The position numbers and the translations under genes are program-made. A stretch of DNA of 64,000 nt, taken from positions 87,659 through 151,658 of the forward strand of contig NZ_LMGK01000003.1 in assembly GCF_001427125.1 (NCBI RefSeq). Reading direction: 5' to 3'. Shown in pieces: positions 38,445 through 46,930 of the stretch; position 1 is the stretch's first letter, and the number at the start of each line of letters is the position of its first letter. Source of the stretch: Pseudomonas sp. Root562 (GTDB taxonomy: Bacteria; Pseudomonadota; Gammaproteobacteria; Pseudomonadales; Pseudomonadaceae). The notes under the pieces were generated by a model. That model ran no database searches. It was not told the origin of the DNA and saw only the letters and a list, made by a program, of their open reading frames with translations.

Positions 38445-39467
38445 TTACCAGAATCGATTTTGTGTCAGGCGTCCCCACACGTTCATCAGCACACGCTCAA
38501 CCGAACTGCTGGCTGCCATGCCAATGCGTTCCTGCAGGCTTTTGCGTTCGGCATAGTGCAGGTGATAGAGCTCGGACTGCTTGGCACGCTCGGCCAGGTA
38601 TTCGTCGCTGGTCTTGAGTTCGTCCACCAGTTGCTTGTCGAGCGCCGCGACACCCAGCCAGATTTCGCCAGTGGCGACTTCGTCAATGGCCAGTTGCGGG
38701 CGGTAGCGTGATACGAAGTTCTTGAACAATTGGTGTGTAATGTCCAGGTCTTCCTGGAACTTCTCCCGGCCCTTCTCGGTGTTTTCGCCGAACACCGTCA
38801 AGGTGCGCTTGTATTCACCGGCCGTCAGCACTTCGAAGTCGATGTCGTGTTTTTTCAGCAGGCGATTGACGTTGGGCAATTGTGCCACCACGCCGATCGA
38901 ACCGAGAATCGCGAACGGTGCGCTGATGATCTTCTCGCCTATGCACGCCATCATGTAGCCGCCGCTGGCTGCCACTTTGTCGATGCACACGGTCAATGGC
39001 ACGCCGGCTTCACGGATACGCGCCAGCTGCGAAGATGCCAGTCCGTAGCTATGGACCATACCGCCACCGCTTTCCAGACGCAGCACCACTTCGTCTTTCG
39101 GGGTGGCGAGGGTCAGCAGTGCGGTGATTTCATGGCGCAGGCTTTCCGTGGCCGACGCCTTGATGTCACCGTCGAAATCCAGCACGAACACCCGTGGTTT
39201 GGCCTCGGGCTTTTTCTTCTGTTTTTTCTCGGTCTTGGCTTCGACCTTGCGCAAGGCCTTGAGCTGATCCTTGTCGAGCAAGGTTTGCTCCAGGCGTTCA
39301 CGCAGCCCTTTGTAGAAATCATTGAGCTTGCTGACCTGTAACTGCCCGGCCGATTTACGTCGACCTTTGCTGCGCAAGGCCGCAAAACTGGCCAGGACCA
39401 CCAGAATGGCGATCACCAGGGTCACAGTCTTGGCCAGAAAAATGGCGTACTCGGAAAAAAACTCCAC
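38445..39467 (-). CDS. sohB: Inner-membrane serine protease SohB (S49 family)
   Basis: A 340-aa protein with an N-terminal membrane anchor (AIFLAKTVTLVIAILVVLASFAAL, about residues 8-31), a Lys-rich segment (KTEKKQKKKPEAK, about 78-90) and the S49 peptidase domain. Catalytic-site sequences are ESGGGMVHSYG (about 132-142) and the nucleophile region DKVAASGGYMMA (about 163-174). A later GSIGVVAQLPN and GEYKRTLTVFGENTEKGREKF (with the general-base Lys) fit the SppA/SohB scheme. It is a membrane-tethered periplasmic or signal peptide peptidase. It is monocistronic, with a strong terminator after it. Confidence 0.92.
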   Translation of the reverse strand: MEFFSEYAIFLAKTVTLVIAILVVLASFAALRSKGRRKSAGQLQVSKLNDFYKGLRERLEQTLLDKDQLKALRKVEAKTEKKQKKKPEAKPRVFVLDFDGDIKASATESLRHEITALLTLATPKDEVVLRLESGGGMVHSYGLASSQLARIREAGVPLTVCIDKVAASGGYMMACIGEKIISAPFAILGSIGVVAQLPNVNRLLKKHDIDFEVLTAGEYKRTLTVFGENTEKGREKFQEDLDITHQLFKNFVSRYRPQLAIDEVATGEIWLGVAALDKQLVDELKTSDEYLAERAKQSELYHLHYAERKSLQERIGMAASSSVERVLMNVWGRLTQNRFW

Positions 39468-39668
39468 AGGGACTCCTCAAACGATGCGCGACATCTACGC
39501 GCGCGGGATGCCTCCAGCATACCCATGCGCCAGCCTTGCGACCAGCCGTGAAACCTCTGGCAACACGGCTGGAACGAGCATTTCAAACAAGCGTATGTTT
39601 TTTCATTGACAGCTCACCGCCATCCTCATAACCTCGCCAAACCTTCAACGTACCGGGATGACGCGGAC

Positions 39669-40379
39669 GTGGGCAGCATCTATTTGATTCGACATGGCCA
39701 GGCCTCCTTTGGTGCAGACGACTATGACGTCCTGTCGCCGACCGGTATCCGTCAGGCAGAAATCCTCGGCCAACACCTGGCCGAACTCGGTATCAGCTTC
39801 GATCGCTGCATTGCAGGCGACCTGCGTCGCCAGCAGCACACGGCCAACAGCGCCCTGGAGCAATTTGCCGCCGTAGGGCTGCCGGTTCCCATTCTCGAAA
39901 CCGATTGCGCTTTCAACGAGTTCGATGCCGACGCAGTGATTCGCGCGCTGTTGCCCGCCATGCTGCCGGACGAACCCGAAGCCCTGAACATTTTGCGCAA
40001 CGCGGCGCAAAACCGCGGCGAATTTCAGCGCATCTTCGCCCTGATCATCGAGCGCTGGCTGGCGGGCACCTACGACACGGCGGGGCTGGAAAGCTGGCTG
40101 GGTTTTGTCGAGCGTGTACAGGCCGGCCTGCACCGGATCCTCGAACAGGCCGACAACACACAGAAAATCGCCGTGTTCACCTCCGGCGGCACCATCACTG
40201 CCCTGCTCCATCTCATTACGCAAATGCCTGCCAAACAGGCTTTTGAATTGAACTGGCAAATCGTCAACACCTCGCTCAACCATTTGAAGTTTCGTGGTCG
40301 CGAGGTGGCTCTGGCTTCCTTCAACAGTCATGCGCACCTGCAACTGCTGAAGGCCCCGGAACTCATCACGTTTCGCTGA
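39669..40379 (+). CDS. Histidine phosphatase family protein (phosphoglycerate mutase-like)
   Basis: A 236-aa protein with GTG start at 39669 (VGSIYLIRHGQASFGADDYDVLSPTG). The open frame extends to 39606 via TTG, but those residues precede the fold. The catalytic RHG is at residues 8-10 and the acid in DADAVIRALLP near 90. At the place where most relatives have a second His (tHGG) this protein reads FTSGGTI near residue 172, so that His is replaced by Ser. This variant occurs in a subgroup annotated simply as histidine phosphatase, and the substrate is unknown. Confidence 0.85.
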   Translation: MGSIYLIRHGQASFGADDYDVLSPTGIRQAEILGQHLAELGISFDRCIAGDLRRQQHTANSALEQFAAVGLPVPILETDCAFNEFDADAVIRALLPAMLPDEPEALNILRNAAQNRGEFQRIFALIIERWLAGTYDTAGLESWLGFVERVQAGLHRILEQADNTQKIAVFTSGGTITALLHLITQMPAKQAFELNWQIVNTSLNHLKFRGREVALASFNSHAHLQLLKAPELITFR

Positions 40380-40458
40380 GTCCGGACTATTGTGACCCTG
40401 GCTGTAATCACCCAGCTCTAATTACCCTGCTCTATCTATCAGAAAAAAGGATCAAACC

Positions 40459-40773
40459 ATGACCTCCGTAGCAGATGCAGTACAAGCAATGAAAGCCAAG
40501 TTCAACCCAGCCGCTGCTGCCGGTCTGGACCTGGTCTTCGGTTTCCGCATCGACGACACCAAGAACTTTTCGCTGATCGTCAAGGACCAGACCTGCGAAC
40601 TGCAGGAAGGCGAGAACCCGGACGCCCAGGTCACTCTGGTGATGGACGGCGAAACCCTGGAAGGCATCGTCAGCGGTGAAACCGACGGCATGCAAGCGTT
40701 CATGGGCGGCAAACTGCGCGCTGAAGGCGACATGATGCTGGCGATGAAACTGTCCGAGCTGTTCCCAAGCTAA
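40459..40773 (+). CDS. SCP2 sterol-binding domain protein
   Basis: A 104-aa protein consisting only of an SCP2 fold (MTSVADAVQAMKAKFNPAAAAGLDLVFGFRI, then VTLVMDGETLEGIVSGETDGMQAFMGGKLRAEGDMMLAMKLSELF). SCP2 domains bind fatty acyl or other lipid molecules in a hydrophobic tunnel. Single-domain bacterial forms are thought to be lipid carriers. It follows the phosphatase gene by 79 bases in the same direction, and hairpins follow its stop. Confidence 0.9.
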   Translation: MTSVADAVQAMKAKFNPAAAAGLDLVFGFRIDDTKNFSLIVKDQTCELQEGENPDAQVTLVMDGETLEGIVSGETDGMQAFMGGKLRAEGDMMLAMKLSELFPS

Positions 40774-40817
40774 GCAAGTCGCTCCCGGCTTTTCGGGAGC
40801 ACGCCTGGCTACAAACG

Positions 40818-40845
40818 AATCCCGCCCTGGTGGCGGGATTTGTCG
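40818..40845 (+). terminator. Terminator hairpin after the SCP2 gene
   Basis: AATCCCGCC pairs with GGCGGGATT around CTGGT and is followed by TGTCGTTTTC. Another hairpin (GCTCCCGGCTTTTCGGGAGC, 40782-40801) precedes it. Confidence 0.7.
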
Positions 40846-40914
40846 TTTTCGGTGCCTGTAGCCTGCGCACAATTACGCTCTTACAATGCCTGCACTCTTC
40901 GCACCGGCCGCCCC

Positions 40915-41778
40915 ATGGACATCGACCTAGCCCGCACCTTCCTGGAAATCGTCCGCCACGGCAGCCTTGCCGCAGCCGCCGAAAAACTTCACGTCACCCA
41001 GACCGCAATCACCGCCCGAGTGCAGAAACTCGAAAGCCAATTGGGCAGCACCCTGTTCGTGCGCAATCGCGCCGGCGCCCGGTTGACGCCCAATGGCGAA
41101 GCCTTCGTGGTGTACGCCAACCAGTTGGTGGAAACCTGGGCAGCGGCGCGGCGCGATCTACCATTGCCCGAGGGTTACCACGATGTGTTGCATATCGGCG
41201 GAGAGGTCAGCCTGTGCAACCCGCTGATGCTCAGTTGGGCCGCTGAACTGCGGGAAAAAATTCCTGGCCACGCCCTGCGCATGGAGATTCGTGACGGCGA
41301 AAACCTGCTGCGGCAGCTGGAACTCGGTGTGCTGGATGCGGCGCTGGTCTACCAACCCGAGTACTGGCCGCGTCTGCAAGTCGAGCAGATTCTCGAAGAA
41401 AAACTCATCCTCGTCCGCCATCCTGCGCGTCCTGACCCTTACGTGTATATCGATTGGGGCCCGGACTTCCGGCGCCAGCACGATGCGGCGTTACCGGAGA
41501 AAGCCAAGGCTGCGCTGAGCTTCAATCTTGGCCCGCTGGCCTTGCAATACATTCTGGAAAACGGCGGCAGTGGCTATTTCCGTACCCGCGTCGTGCAGAG
41601 CTATCTGGAAAGCGGCGTGCTGGAGTCCGTCGCGAAAGCCCCGGAATTCAGTTATCCCACCTACCTGGTCTACTCCCGCGATCGCGACTCGGAAACCCTG
41701 CAACAGGCTTTCGATCTACTGCGCGAAGTGATCAAGTCCGATGACGACTGGTCGCAACGCTGGAACCCGCTGACGTGA
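40915..41778 (+). CDS. LysR-family transcriptional regulator
   Basis: A 287-aa protein from ATG at 40915 (MDIDLARTFLEIVRHGSLAAAAEKLHVTQTAITARVQKLESQLG), the canonical LysR helix-turn-helix. The open frame reaches 40840 but the extra residues are not family-like. The C-terminal domain (about 90-287) is less typical, with PLMLSWAAELREKIPGHALRMEIRDGENLLRQLELGVLDAALVY and QYILENGGSGYFRTRVVQSYL, as in a subgroup of LysR proteins with an unusual effector pocket. It stands alone, with the next gene in the same direction 97 bases downstream. Target genes are not evident. Confidence 0.9.
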   Translation: MDIDLARTFLEIVRHGSLAAAAEKLHVTQTAITARVQKLESQLGSTLFVRNRAGARLTPNGEAFVVYANQLVETWAAARRDLPLPEGYHDVLHIGGEVSLCNPLMLSWAAELREKIPGHALRMEIRDGENLLRQLELGVLDAALVYQPEYWPRLQVEQILEEKLILVRHPARPDPYVYIDWGPDFRRQHDAALPEKAKAALSFNLGPLALQYILENGGSGYFRTRVVQSYLESGVLESVAKAPEFSYPTYLVYSRDRDSETLQQAFDLLREVIKSDDDWSQRWNPLT

Positions 41779-41875
41779 GTCCGGTTTGCACCGGATCATG
41801 GCCGTTGTGTCCTCAAGGTTCGGCGGGACAACCTGTCGAAATCGTCTAATCTGCTGGAGATAATAAAAACGACAG

Positions 41876-43030
41876 GTGATTGCAGTGAGGCAGACCACCG
41901 AAGCATTCCGCAGCCGCTACCGCGCCGACATCCACCCCCGCTACAACCCTTGGTTACATGGCATTTTTGTATTGTTGTTCGGCATGCTGGCCATCGCCAT
42001 GTTCTGGACTAGCGTGCACCAGGTGCGCCCGCTGCAATGGCTGGCGGTGCCGTTGACCCTGCTGGCGTTCAGCTTTGGTGTGTACATCGTGCATAGGCAC
42101 CTGGGGCATCACAAAAAAGCCTTCGCACGGATGTTCTATGCCCGCCATGCCGGCGACCATCACAGCTTCTTCGCCCCCGGGCATATGACTTACGACAACG
42201 CCCGCGACTGGCGGGTGATCCTGTTTCCCGCATGGCTGATCGTGTTACACACACTGGTGATCACCCTGCCCCTCTGGTGGCTGCTCAAGCAATTTGACGC
42301 CAACGTCGCCGGCCTGGTGGGCGGGTGCATGGTCCTCGGTTATCTCACCTATGAAGTGTTTCATGCCTGCGAACATTTGCCGCCGCACAATCCGCTGACA
42401 CGCCTGCCGTGGATTCGTCAGATGCGTCGCCTGCATGAACTGCACCATCGCCGCGAGATGATGCAGGAGCGCAATTTCAACATTGTATTTCCGTTGATGG
42501 ATTACCTGTTCGGCACCCTTTACTGGGAACCGGAGCAGGCCACCCCGTACCTGACGAGAACAGCCATGACCCGCATGCAGCACCAGATCGAGATTGCCGG
42601 CAACCCCATCGAGGTTCTCGCCTACGCCAGCACCGTGAGCCTCTGGCCGCAGTGGCATCCATCATCGTTGAAGATCAATGGCCAGAAAGGTTCGTTGCAT
42701 GCCGGCGCCCGGTTCGAAGAAGACATCCGTGCCGGTGGCCGCGACGGGCATTTGCGTTGGGTGGTCGACGAGTATCTGCCGGGACGGCGTTGGATTGCCC
42801 GGGCTGATGGCGACCATGGACTATCGCTGGTGGTGACTTACGAATGCGAGGCCCAAGGCGACAGCACACGATTTGTCCGCACGCTGGAGTATCAATTCAG
42901 TGGTCTGGCGATGCGCATTGCCAATCGGTTGCTGCTCAAGCGGCGAATAGATCACGAGTCGGCGGCGTCGATGCTGGCTTTGCGCGAGATGGCACAAAAG
43001 CACTTGGCACAATCAGGAGTCGGCGCGTGA
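41876..43030 (+). CDS. Fatty acid hydroxylase/sterol desaturase-type membrane protein with C-terminal SRPBCC-like domain
   Basis: A protein of 384 aa, or 381 aa if started at the GTG at 41885, which has AGGTGA 4-9 bases upstream. Both candidates are GTG codons. Two to four membrane helices occupy about 25-160. His clusters of the di-iron hydroxylase fold are visible: HRHLGHH (about 65-71), HAGDHHSF (about 83-90), HACEH (about 162-166) and HELHHRRE (about 185-192). From about residue 225 the sequence (QIEIAGNPIEVLAYASTVSLWPQWHPSSLKINGQ...) is soluble and resembles an SRPBCC lipid-binding domain. The fusion suggests a lipid-modifying oxygenase coupled to a hydrophobic-ligand module. The stop overlaps the next start (GTGA), so the two are co-translated. 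Confidence 0.8.
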   Translation: MIAVRQTTEAFRSRYRADIHPRYNPWLHGIFVLLFGMLAIAMFWTSVHQVRPLQWLAVPLTLLAFSFGVYIVHRHLGHHKKAFARMFYARHAGDHHSFFAPGHMTYDNARDWRVILFPAWLIVLHTLVITLPLWWLLKQFDANVAGLVGGCMVLGYLTYEVFHACEHLPPHNPLTRLPWIRQMRRLHELHHRREMMQERNFNIVFPLMDYLFGTLYWEPEQATPYLTRTAMTRMQHQIEIAGNPIEVLAYASTVSLWPQWHPSSLKINGQKGSLHAGARFEEDIRAGGRDGHLRWVVDEYLPGRRWIARADGDHGLSLVVTYECEAQGDSTRFVRTLEYQFSGLAMRIANRLLLKRRIDHESAASMLALREMAQKHLAQSGVGA

Positions 43031-44115
43031 GTCGATCGATCAGGTTCCACCATTGGGTGTTGCTGCTGATCGTTGCCATTGGCGGGTTCCTGCTGCTGAT
43101 GCCGACCAAGGTGCAACCGGTGGCCTGGACGCCGTCACCTGCTCCGCCCCTCACCACAGGTGTCTACGCCGACAATCAGCGCCTCAAAGGCATCGAGCGC
43201 GTGGGCGCAGTGGACATCGACGGCCCGGAAGCACTGCTGCTGGAAAATGATGCACTGATCAGCGGTTTGCATGACGGCCGCGTCATCCGCACCAGCCTGG
43301 ATGGCAAGATCACCAAAATGCTCGCCGATACCGGTGGCCGACCATTGGGGCTGGCCCGCCATCCAAATGGCTTGCTGGTCATCGCTGATGCGGTCAAAGG
43401 CTTGCTGTCGCTCGATGCGCAAGGTCGACTGGTGGCGTTGACCACCGAGGCCAACGGTGTGCCCTTTGGTTTCACTGACGACGTGGTCATCGACAAACCG
43501 GGGCACTTTGCTTATTTCAGCGATGCTTCCAGCCGCTTTGGCTATGGCAAGGATGGCGAGGCAATCATCGAGCATGGTGGCGACGGTCGATTGCTGCGTT
43601 ATGACTTTCAGACCGGTAAAACTTCGGTCCTGTTGGACAAACTGGAGTTCGCCAACGGCGTGACGTTGGGTCCCGAAGATGCCTACGTTCTGGTCAATGA
43701 AACGGGCGCCTATCGCATCAGCCGCTATTGGTTGACCGGACCGAACGCCGGTACCCACGAGATATTCATCGACAATCTGCCGGGCTTGCCGGACAACCTG
43801 TCATTCAATGGCCGCGACCGCTTCTGGGTGGCGCTGTATGCACCGCGCAACGCTCTGCTCGATGCCACCGCACCTCACCCGTATTTGCGCAAGATGATCG
43901 TGCGAGCCATGACTATACTGCCCAAACCCGTGGAAAAACGTGGTTTTGTGCTCGGTCTGGATCTGCAAGGCAAGGTCATCGCCAACCTGCAGGACGGCAG
44001 CAGCGGCAACTACTCCCCGATTACCACGGTGCGCGAGTATGGAGACTGGTTGTATTTCGGTTCGCTGAAGGCCAGGAACATGGCGCGTTTGCCCTTGAGC
44101 AGCGCACTGCAATAA
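43027..44115 (+). CDS. Strictosidine synthase / SMP-30-like beta-propeller protein, membrane-anchored
   Basis: A 362-aa protein with GTG start at 43027, overlapping the previous stop and with AGGAG at 43015-43019. An N-terminal membrane helix (WVLLLIVAIGGFLLLMP, about 10-26) anchors a six-bladed propeller. Family cues are GPEALLLENDALISGLHDGRVIR (about 68-90), PLGLARHPNGLLVIADAVKGLL, YFSDASSRFGYGKDG and FANGVTLGPEDAYVLVNETGAYRISRYWL, as in APMAP/strictosidine synthase-like proteins. These act as lactonases or esterases in some cases. Coupling to the lipid hydroxylase suggests processing of an oxidised lipid or sterol-like compound at the membrane. The substrate is not known. Confidence 0.82.
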   Translation: MSRSIRFHHWVLLLIVAIGGFLLLMPTKVQPVAWTPSPAPPLTTGVYADNQRLKGIERVGAVDIDGPEALLLENDALISGLHDGRVIRTSLDGKITKMLADTGGRPLGLARHPNGLLVIADAVKGLLSLDAQGRLVALTTEANGVPFGFTDDVVIDKPGHFAYFSDASSRFGYGKDGEAIIEHGGDGRLLRYDFQTGKTSVLLDKLEFANGVTLGPEDAYVLVNETGAYRISRYWLTGPNAGTHEIFIDNLPGLPDNLSFNGRDRFWVALYAPRNALLDATAPHPYLRKMIVRAMTILPKPVEKRGFVLGLDLQGKVIANLQDGSSGNYSPITTVREYGDWLYFGSLKARNMARLPLSSALQ

Positions 44116-44117
44116 CG

Positions 44118-44158
44118 CCGGAACAATGCGGGAGCGAGCAACCTCGCTCCTGCAACTC
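44118..44158. terminator. REP-like hairpin between convergent genes
   Basis: GGAGCGAG pairs with CTCGCTCC around CAAC (about 44131-44150) directly after the propeller gene. It resembles half of a REP element and may stop transcription. Confidence 0.5.
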
Positions 44159-44169
44159 TTAAATCGTGA

Positions 44170-44403
44170 TCAGGTCCGCGACTGCAGCTGTCTGACGATT
44201 TTGTCCTTGACCTCCAGGCGCTTGGCCTTGAGCTTCGTCACTGCATCATCGCTGGATTTGGCTTGCTCGGCCTTCACCACCTCGGCGTCTGCCAGGGAAT
44301 ACTTGTTGATCAGTGAATCCAGTAACGGATCCTTGGTGCGTTTCTGCTGGATTTCTTCCTTTGTGCAACTCAGATCCTGAAAAAGGTCGTGTGGCACCGG
44401 CAT
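44170..44403 (-). CDS. YdcH-like DUF465 protein
   Basis: A 77-aa protein (MPVPHDLFQDLSCTKEEIQQKRTKDPLLDSLINKYSLAD) with the DUF465 pattern: HDL near the start, a central LLDSLINKYSLADAEVVKAEQ and a basic coiled-coil end (KLKAKRLEVKDKIVRQL). These small helical-hairpin proteins are widespread and of unknown function. A GGAGGTGTTCC ribosome site precedes ATG at 44403. Confidence 0.88.
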   Translation of the reverse strand: MPVPHDLFQDLSCTKEEIQQKRTKDPLLDSLINKYSLADAEVVKAEQAKSSDDAVTKLKAKRLEVKDKIVRQLQSRT

Positions 44404-44645
44404 GGAACACCTCCGTTTGTTAATCGGCAGCGAACGCGACTGATTGCGCTCGCCAACTATCAGAATGGCCTTGCTTGGACGGTTCTGTCGACCACCTGTC
44501 AGACCAGCGGCGTCCGTTCGTCGTCCTGTCGCAAATGCGATAAAACCTTTGCCGGTAAATCCGCCTCCACAGCTTAACGATCACTGCGGATCGCCCATCA
44601 AACCTGCCCTTGAAACCTGACCTTGAAACCAAGCGGAGAAAACCA

Positions 44646-45164
44646 ATGGACGGATTCAAAATGCGCCACCTCGCCCTGGTCGTAGCCCTGAGCACCAGCA
44701 TGGGCGCAGCATTCGCTGCCACTTCCAATGATTTCGTCGACAAAGCCGCAGCGGGTGGTATTGCCGAAATCGAAACCAGCCGGCTGGCGCTGGAAAAAAG
44801 CCAATCGGCGGACGTCAAGGCATTCGCCAACATGATGATCACCGATCATGGCAAGGCCAATGACGAACTGGCGGCCATCGCGAAGAAAAACGACATTGAA
44901 GTGCCAGACGAAACCACCTTGGTAAAGCAGGCCAAGGAAAAAATCCTCGACATGCGCGATGAATCGTTCGATGCGGCCTACGCAAACAATCAGGTCAAAG
45001 CCCACGAAGAAACCATCGAACTATTCAAGAAAGAAGCAAATACGGTAACGGATGACAAAACCAAAGGCGCCGTCGAACTTAAAGGCTTCGCCCAGAAAAT
45101 GTTGCCGGGACTGCAAAAACACCTGGACATGGCGAAGAAACTGCAAGCTGCGCATGCCAAGTAA
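44646..45164 (+). CDS. DUF4142 ferritin-like periplasmic protein
   Basis: A 172-aa protein from ATG at 44646 (MDGFKMRHLALVVALSTSMGAAFA), with a signal peptide cleaved near residue 24 and GCGGAGAAAA just upstream. The mature four-helix sequence (NDFVDKAAAGGIAEIETSRLALEKSQSADVKAFANMMITDH, then KVLPGLQKHL-like KMLPGLQKHLDMAKKL) is the DUF4142 signature. Such proteins are often stress-induced and periplasmic, and the ferritin-like fold may or may not bind metal. A strong terminator follows. Confidence 0.9.
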   Translation: MDGFKMRHLALVVALSTSMGAAFAATSNDFVDKAAAGGIAEIETSRLALEKSQSADVKAFANMMITDHGKANDELAAIAKKNDIEVPDETTLVKQAKEKILDMRDESFDAAYANNQVKAHEETIELFKKEANTVTDDKTKGAVELKGFAQKMLPGLQKHLDMAKKLQAAHAK

Positions 45165-45181
45165 ATGATCGCAGCGCAAAA

Positions 45182-45213
45182 AAGAAAGCCGCACGTTAGA
45201 TGCGGCTTTCTTT
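45182..45213. terminator. Bidirectional intrinsic terminator
   Basis: AAGAAAGCCGCA pairs with TGCGGCTTTCTT around CGTTAGA, with A-rich and T-rich flanks. It serves the DUF4142 gene on plus and the acidic small gene on minus. Confidence 0.88.
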
Positions 45214-45224
45214 ATTTGCGGATT

Positions 45225-45449
45225 TCAGCCGCCATCGGTGTCGATATCGGCATCGGTGTCATCGCTGGGTTTTGGGCGGTCCGGGTTGGGTTTGAAGCCC
45301 GGGCTGAACTCATTGTCGTTATCGGTATGGCGGTTTTTCTGGTCAACCGCGTCATCGCCGCTTTGCGGCTGCGGGGTGTTTTCCACGGGTTCGCCAAGGT
45401 TGTCGCTTTGCGGTCGATCCTTTTGCGGCGTTATCGATTGCTCTTTCAT
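45225..45449 (-). CDS. Small acidic, disordered protein of unknown function
   Basis: A 74-aa protein (MKEQSITPQKDRPQSDNLGEPVENTPQPQSGDD, ending SDDTDADIDTDGG), extremely rich in Asp, Asn, Pro and Gln, with no Cys, Trp or hydrophobic core. It is likely intrinsically disordered. GAGGACG sits 6 bases before ATG at 45449, and a shared terminator follows. I do not recognise the family. Location beside DUF4142 and YdcH genes suggests a stress-related set. Confidence 0.65.
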   Translation of the reverse strand: MKEQSITPQKDRPQSDNLGEPVENTPQPQSGDDAVDQKNRHTDNDNEFSPGFKPNPDRPKPSDDTDADIDTDGG

Positions 45450-45711
45450 GGTTACGTCCTCGTCACTGCATCCGCGCGGCCTGACTCAATAGCCGAGCCT
45501 TGAAGTTTCGAAGTCGGCTGAGCTTCAGGGTTCCTTCGGAGCACTGATTCTCTGTGAAAAACTACCGAAACGGCCTTCGCCGACTAAAGTCCATGTGCCG
45601 AAATGAAAAAAAGCCCTGGAAAACCAACAACTATTTCATCCGGCAAAGGTCATTCAACTGCGCCGGTCATTTTTTGGGGAGTCGGCGCTTAAACTCAAGG
45701 AGTCAAGTCTC

Positions 45712-46563
45712 ATGGCGGCACTGCAATCCACCACGCTCGATGCAATGAAAAAGAACTCGGCACAATTGCTTGCCCAATGGACAAACGACCTCGAAACCAG
45801 TGGTGCCACACGCAATCTCAAAGTCCAGGACTTGCAGCAGCAAGCGTCGCAATTCCTCGAGCTGATCATCTCGGGCCTGCAGAGCGGCAACACCCAGAAT
45901 ATCGCCGCCCCGGGCTGGGACGACATTCGCCAGTTTCTCGAAAAACTCTCCCATAGCCGTGCCCTGCTGGGCCACGACTCTCAGCAGACCGCCAGTTTTA
46001 TCTTCGCCTTGAAAGGGCCGTTGTTTGCCCTGCTGCAAAACCACTATCAGGACAGTCCGGCGCTATTGGCCGAACAGCTTCTGGAAGTCTCCGAACTGCT
46101 CGACGCCCTGGGCCTGCACACTATCCGCACCTTCCAGAAATCCCGCGAGGCGGTGATCAAGCGTCAGCAGGAAGAACTGCTGGAACTGTCGACGCCGGTG
46201 GTCAAGCTCTGGGATGGCGTATTGGCGCTGCCGATGATCGGCACCCTGGATTCGCAACGCACTCAGGTGGTCATGGAATCGCTGTTGCAGCGAATCGTCG
46301 ACACTGGTTCGGAAATTGCCATTATCGACATCACGGGTGTGCCCACCGTCGATACGCTGGTGGCGCAACACCTGCTCAAAACTGTCACGGCGATTCGCCT
46401 GATGGGCGCCGATTGCATCATCAGTGGTGTGCGTCCGCAGATTGCCCAGACCATCGTGCACCTGGGCCTGGACCTGCAAGGCGTGGTGACCAAAGCCAAT
46501 CTGGCCGATGCCCTGAAACTGGCACTGACCCGGTTGGGAATGACCATCAGCAAGGCGGTGTGA
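45712..46563 (+). CDS. rsbR: RsbR-type stressosome sensor/scaffold protein
   Basis: A 283-aa protein. The N-terminal 150 residues are a helical non-heme globin-like sensor region (MKKNSAQLLAQWTNDLETSG... LLEVSELLDALGLHTIRTFQKSREAVIKRQQEELLELSTPVVKLW), ending in the J-helix that leads to the STAS domain (about 160-275). The STAS domain has WDGVLALPMIGTLDSQRT and IDITGVPTVDTLVAQHL, the segments that in Bacillus RsbR carry the RsbT phosphorylation sites (here Ser in LDS and Thr in VDT). RsbR and RsbS form the stressosome core that holds RsbT. AAGGAG precedes ATG at 45712. It is the first gene of a six-gene operon. Confidence 0.92.
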   Translation: MAALQSTTLDAMKKNSAQLLAQWTNDLETSGATRNLKVQDLQQQASQFLELIISGLQSGNTQNIAAPGWDDIRQFLEKLSHSRALLGHDSQQTASFIFALKGPLFALLQNHYQDSPALLAEQLLEVSELLDALGLHTIRTFQKSREAVIKRQQEELLELSTPVVKLWDGVLALPMIGTLDSQRTQVVMESLLQRIVDTGSEIAIIDITGVPTVDTLVAQHLLKTVTAIRLMGADCIISGVRPQIAQTIVHLGLDLQGVVTKANLADALKLALTRLGMTISKAV

Positions 46564-46567
46564 GCTT

Positions 46568-46930
46568 ATGGAGCGAATCCCGATATTACAGATGGGCGAC
46601 TTCTTGCTGGTGACCATTCAGGTCGACATGCACGACCAGTTGGCGCTGACGCTTCAGGACGACTTGTCCGAGCGGATCAGCCGCACTTCCGCCCGGGGCG
46701 TACTGATCGACATCTCCGCCCTGGACATGGTCGATTCCTTTATCGGCCGGATGATCGGGACGATTTCCGGTCTCTCGAAAATCATGGATGCCCAGACCGT
46801 GCTGGTCGGCATGCAACCGGCGGTGGCGATCACCCTGGTGGAACTGGGCCTGACCTTGCCCGGCGTCAGCACCGCGCTGAATGTCGAACGCGGGATGAAA
46901 CTGCTTCAGGAACGAGTACGTGAACAATGA
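46568..46930 (+). CDS. rsbS: RsbS-type stressosome STAS protein
   Basis: A 120-aa single STAS domain (MERIPILQMGDFLLVTIQVDMHDQLALTLQDDLSERI). The conserved DISALDMVDSFIGRMIG (about 49-65) contains the Ser that RsbT phosphorylates in Bacillus RsbS (DSF). It begins 5 bases after the rsbR stop and overlaps rsbT by 4 bases. With RsbR it forms the icosahedral stressosome. Confidence 0.92.
   Translation: MERIPILQMGDFLLVTIQVDMHDQLALTLQDDLSERISRTSARGVLIDISALDMVDSFIGRMIGTISGLSKIMDAQTVLVGMQPAVAITLVELGLTLPGVSTALNVERGMKLLQERVREQ

Noticed and set aside
44404..44645. Gap between YdcH and DUF4142 genes searched for RNA or promoter elements
   Set aside because: No clear sigma-factor box, hairpin or coding frame could be supported.
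45554..45748. 64-aa plus-strand open frame upstream of rsbR
   Set aside because: Basic, without ribosome site, overlaps the rsbR start, no recognisable features.
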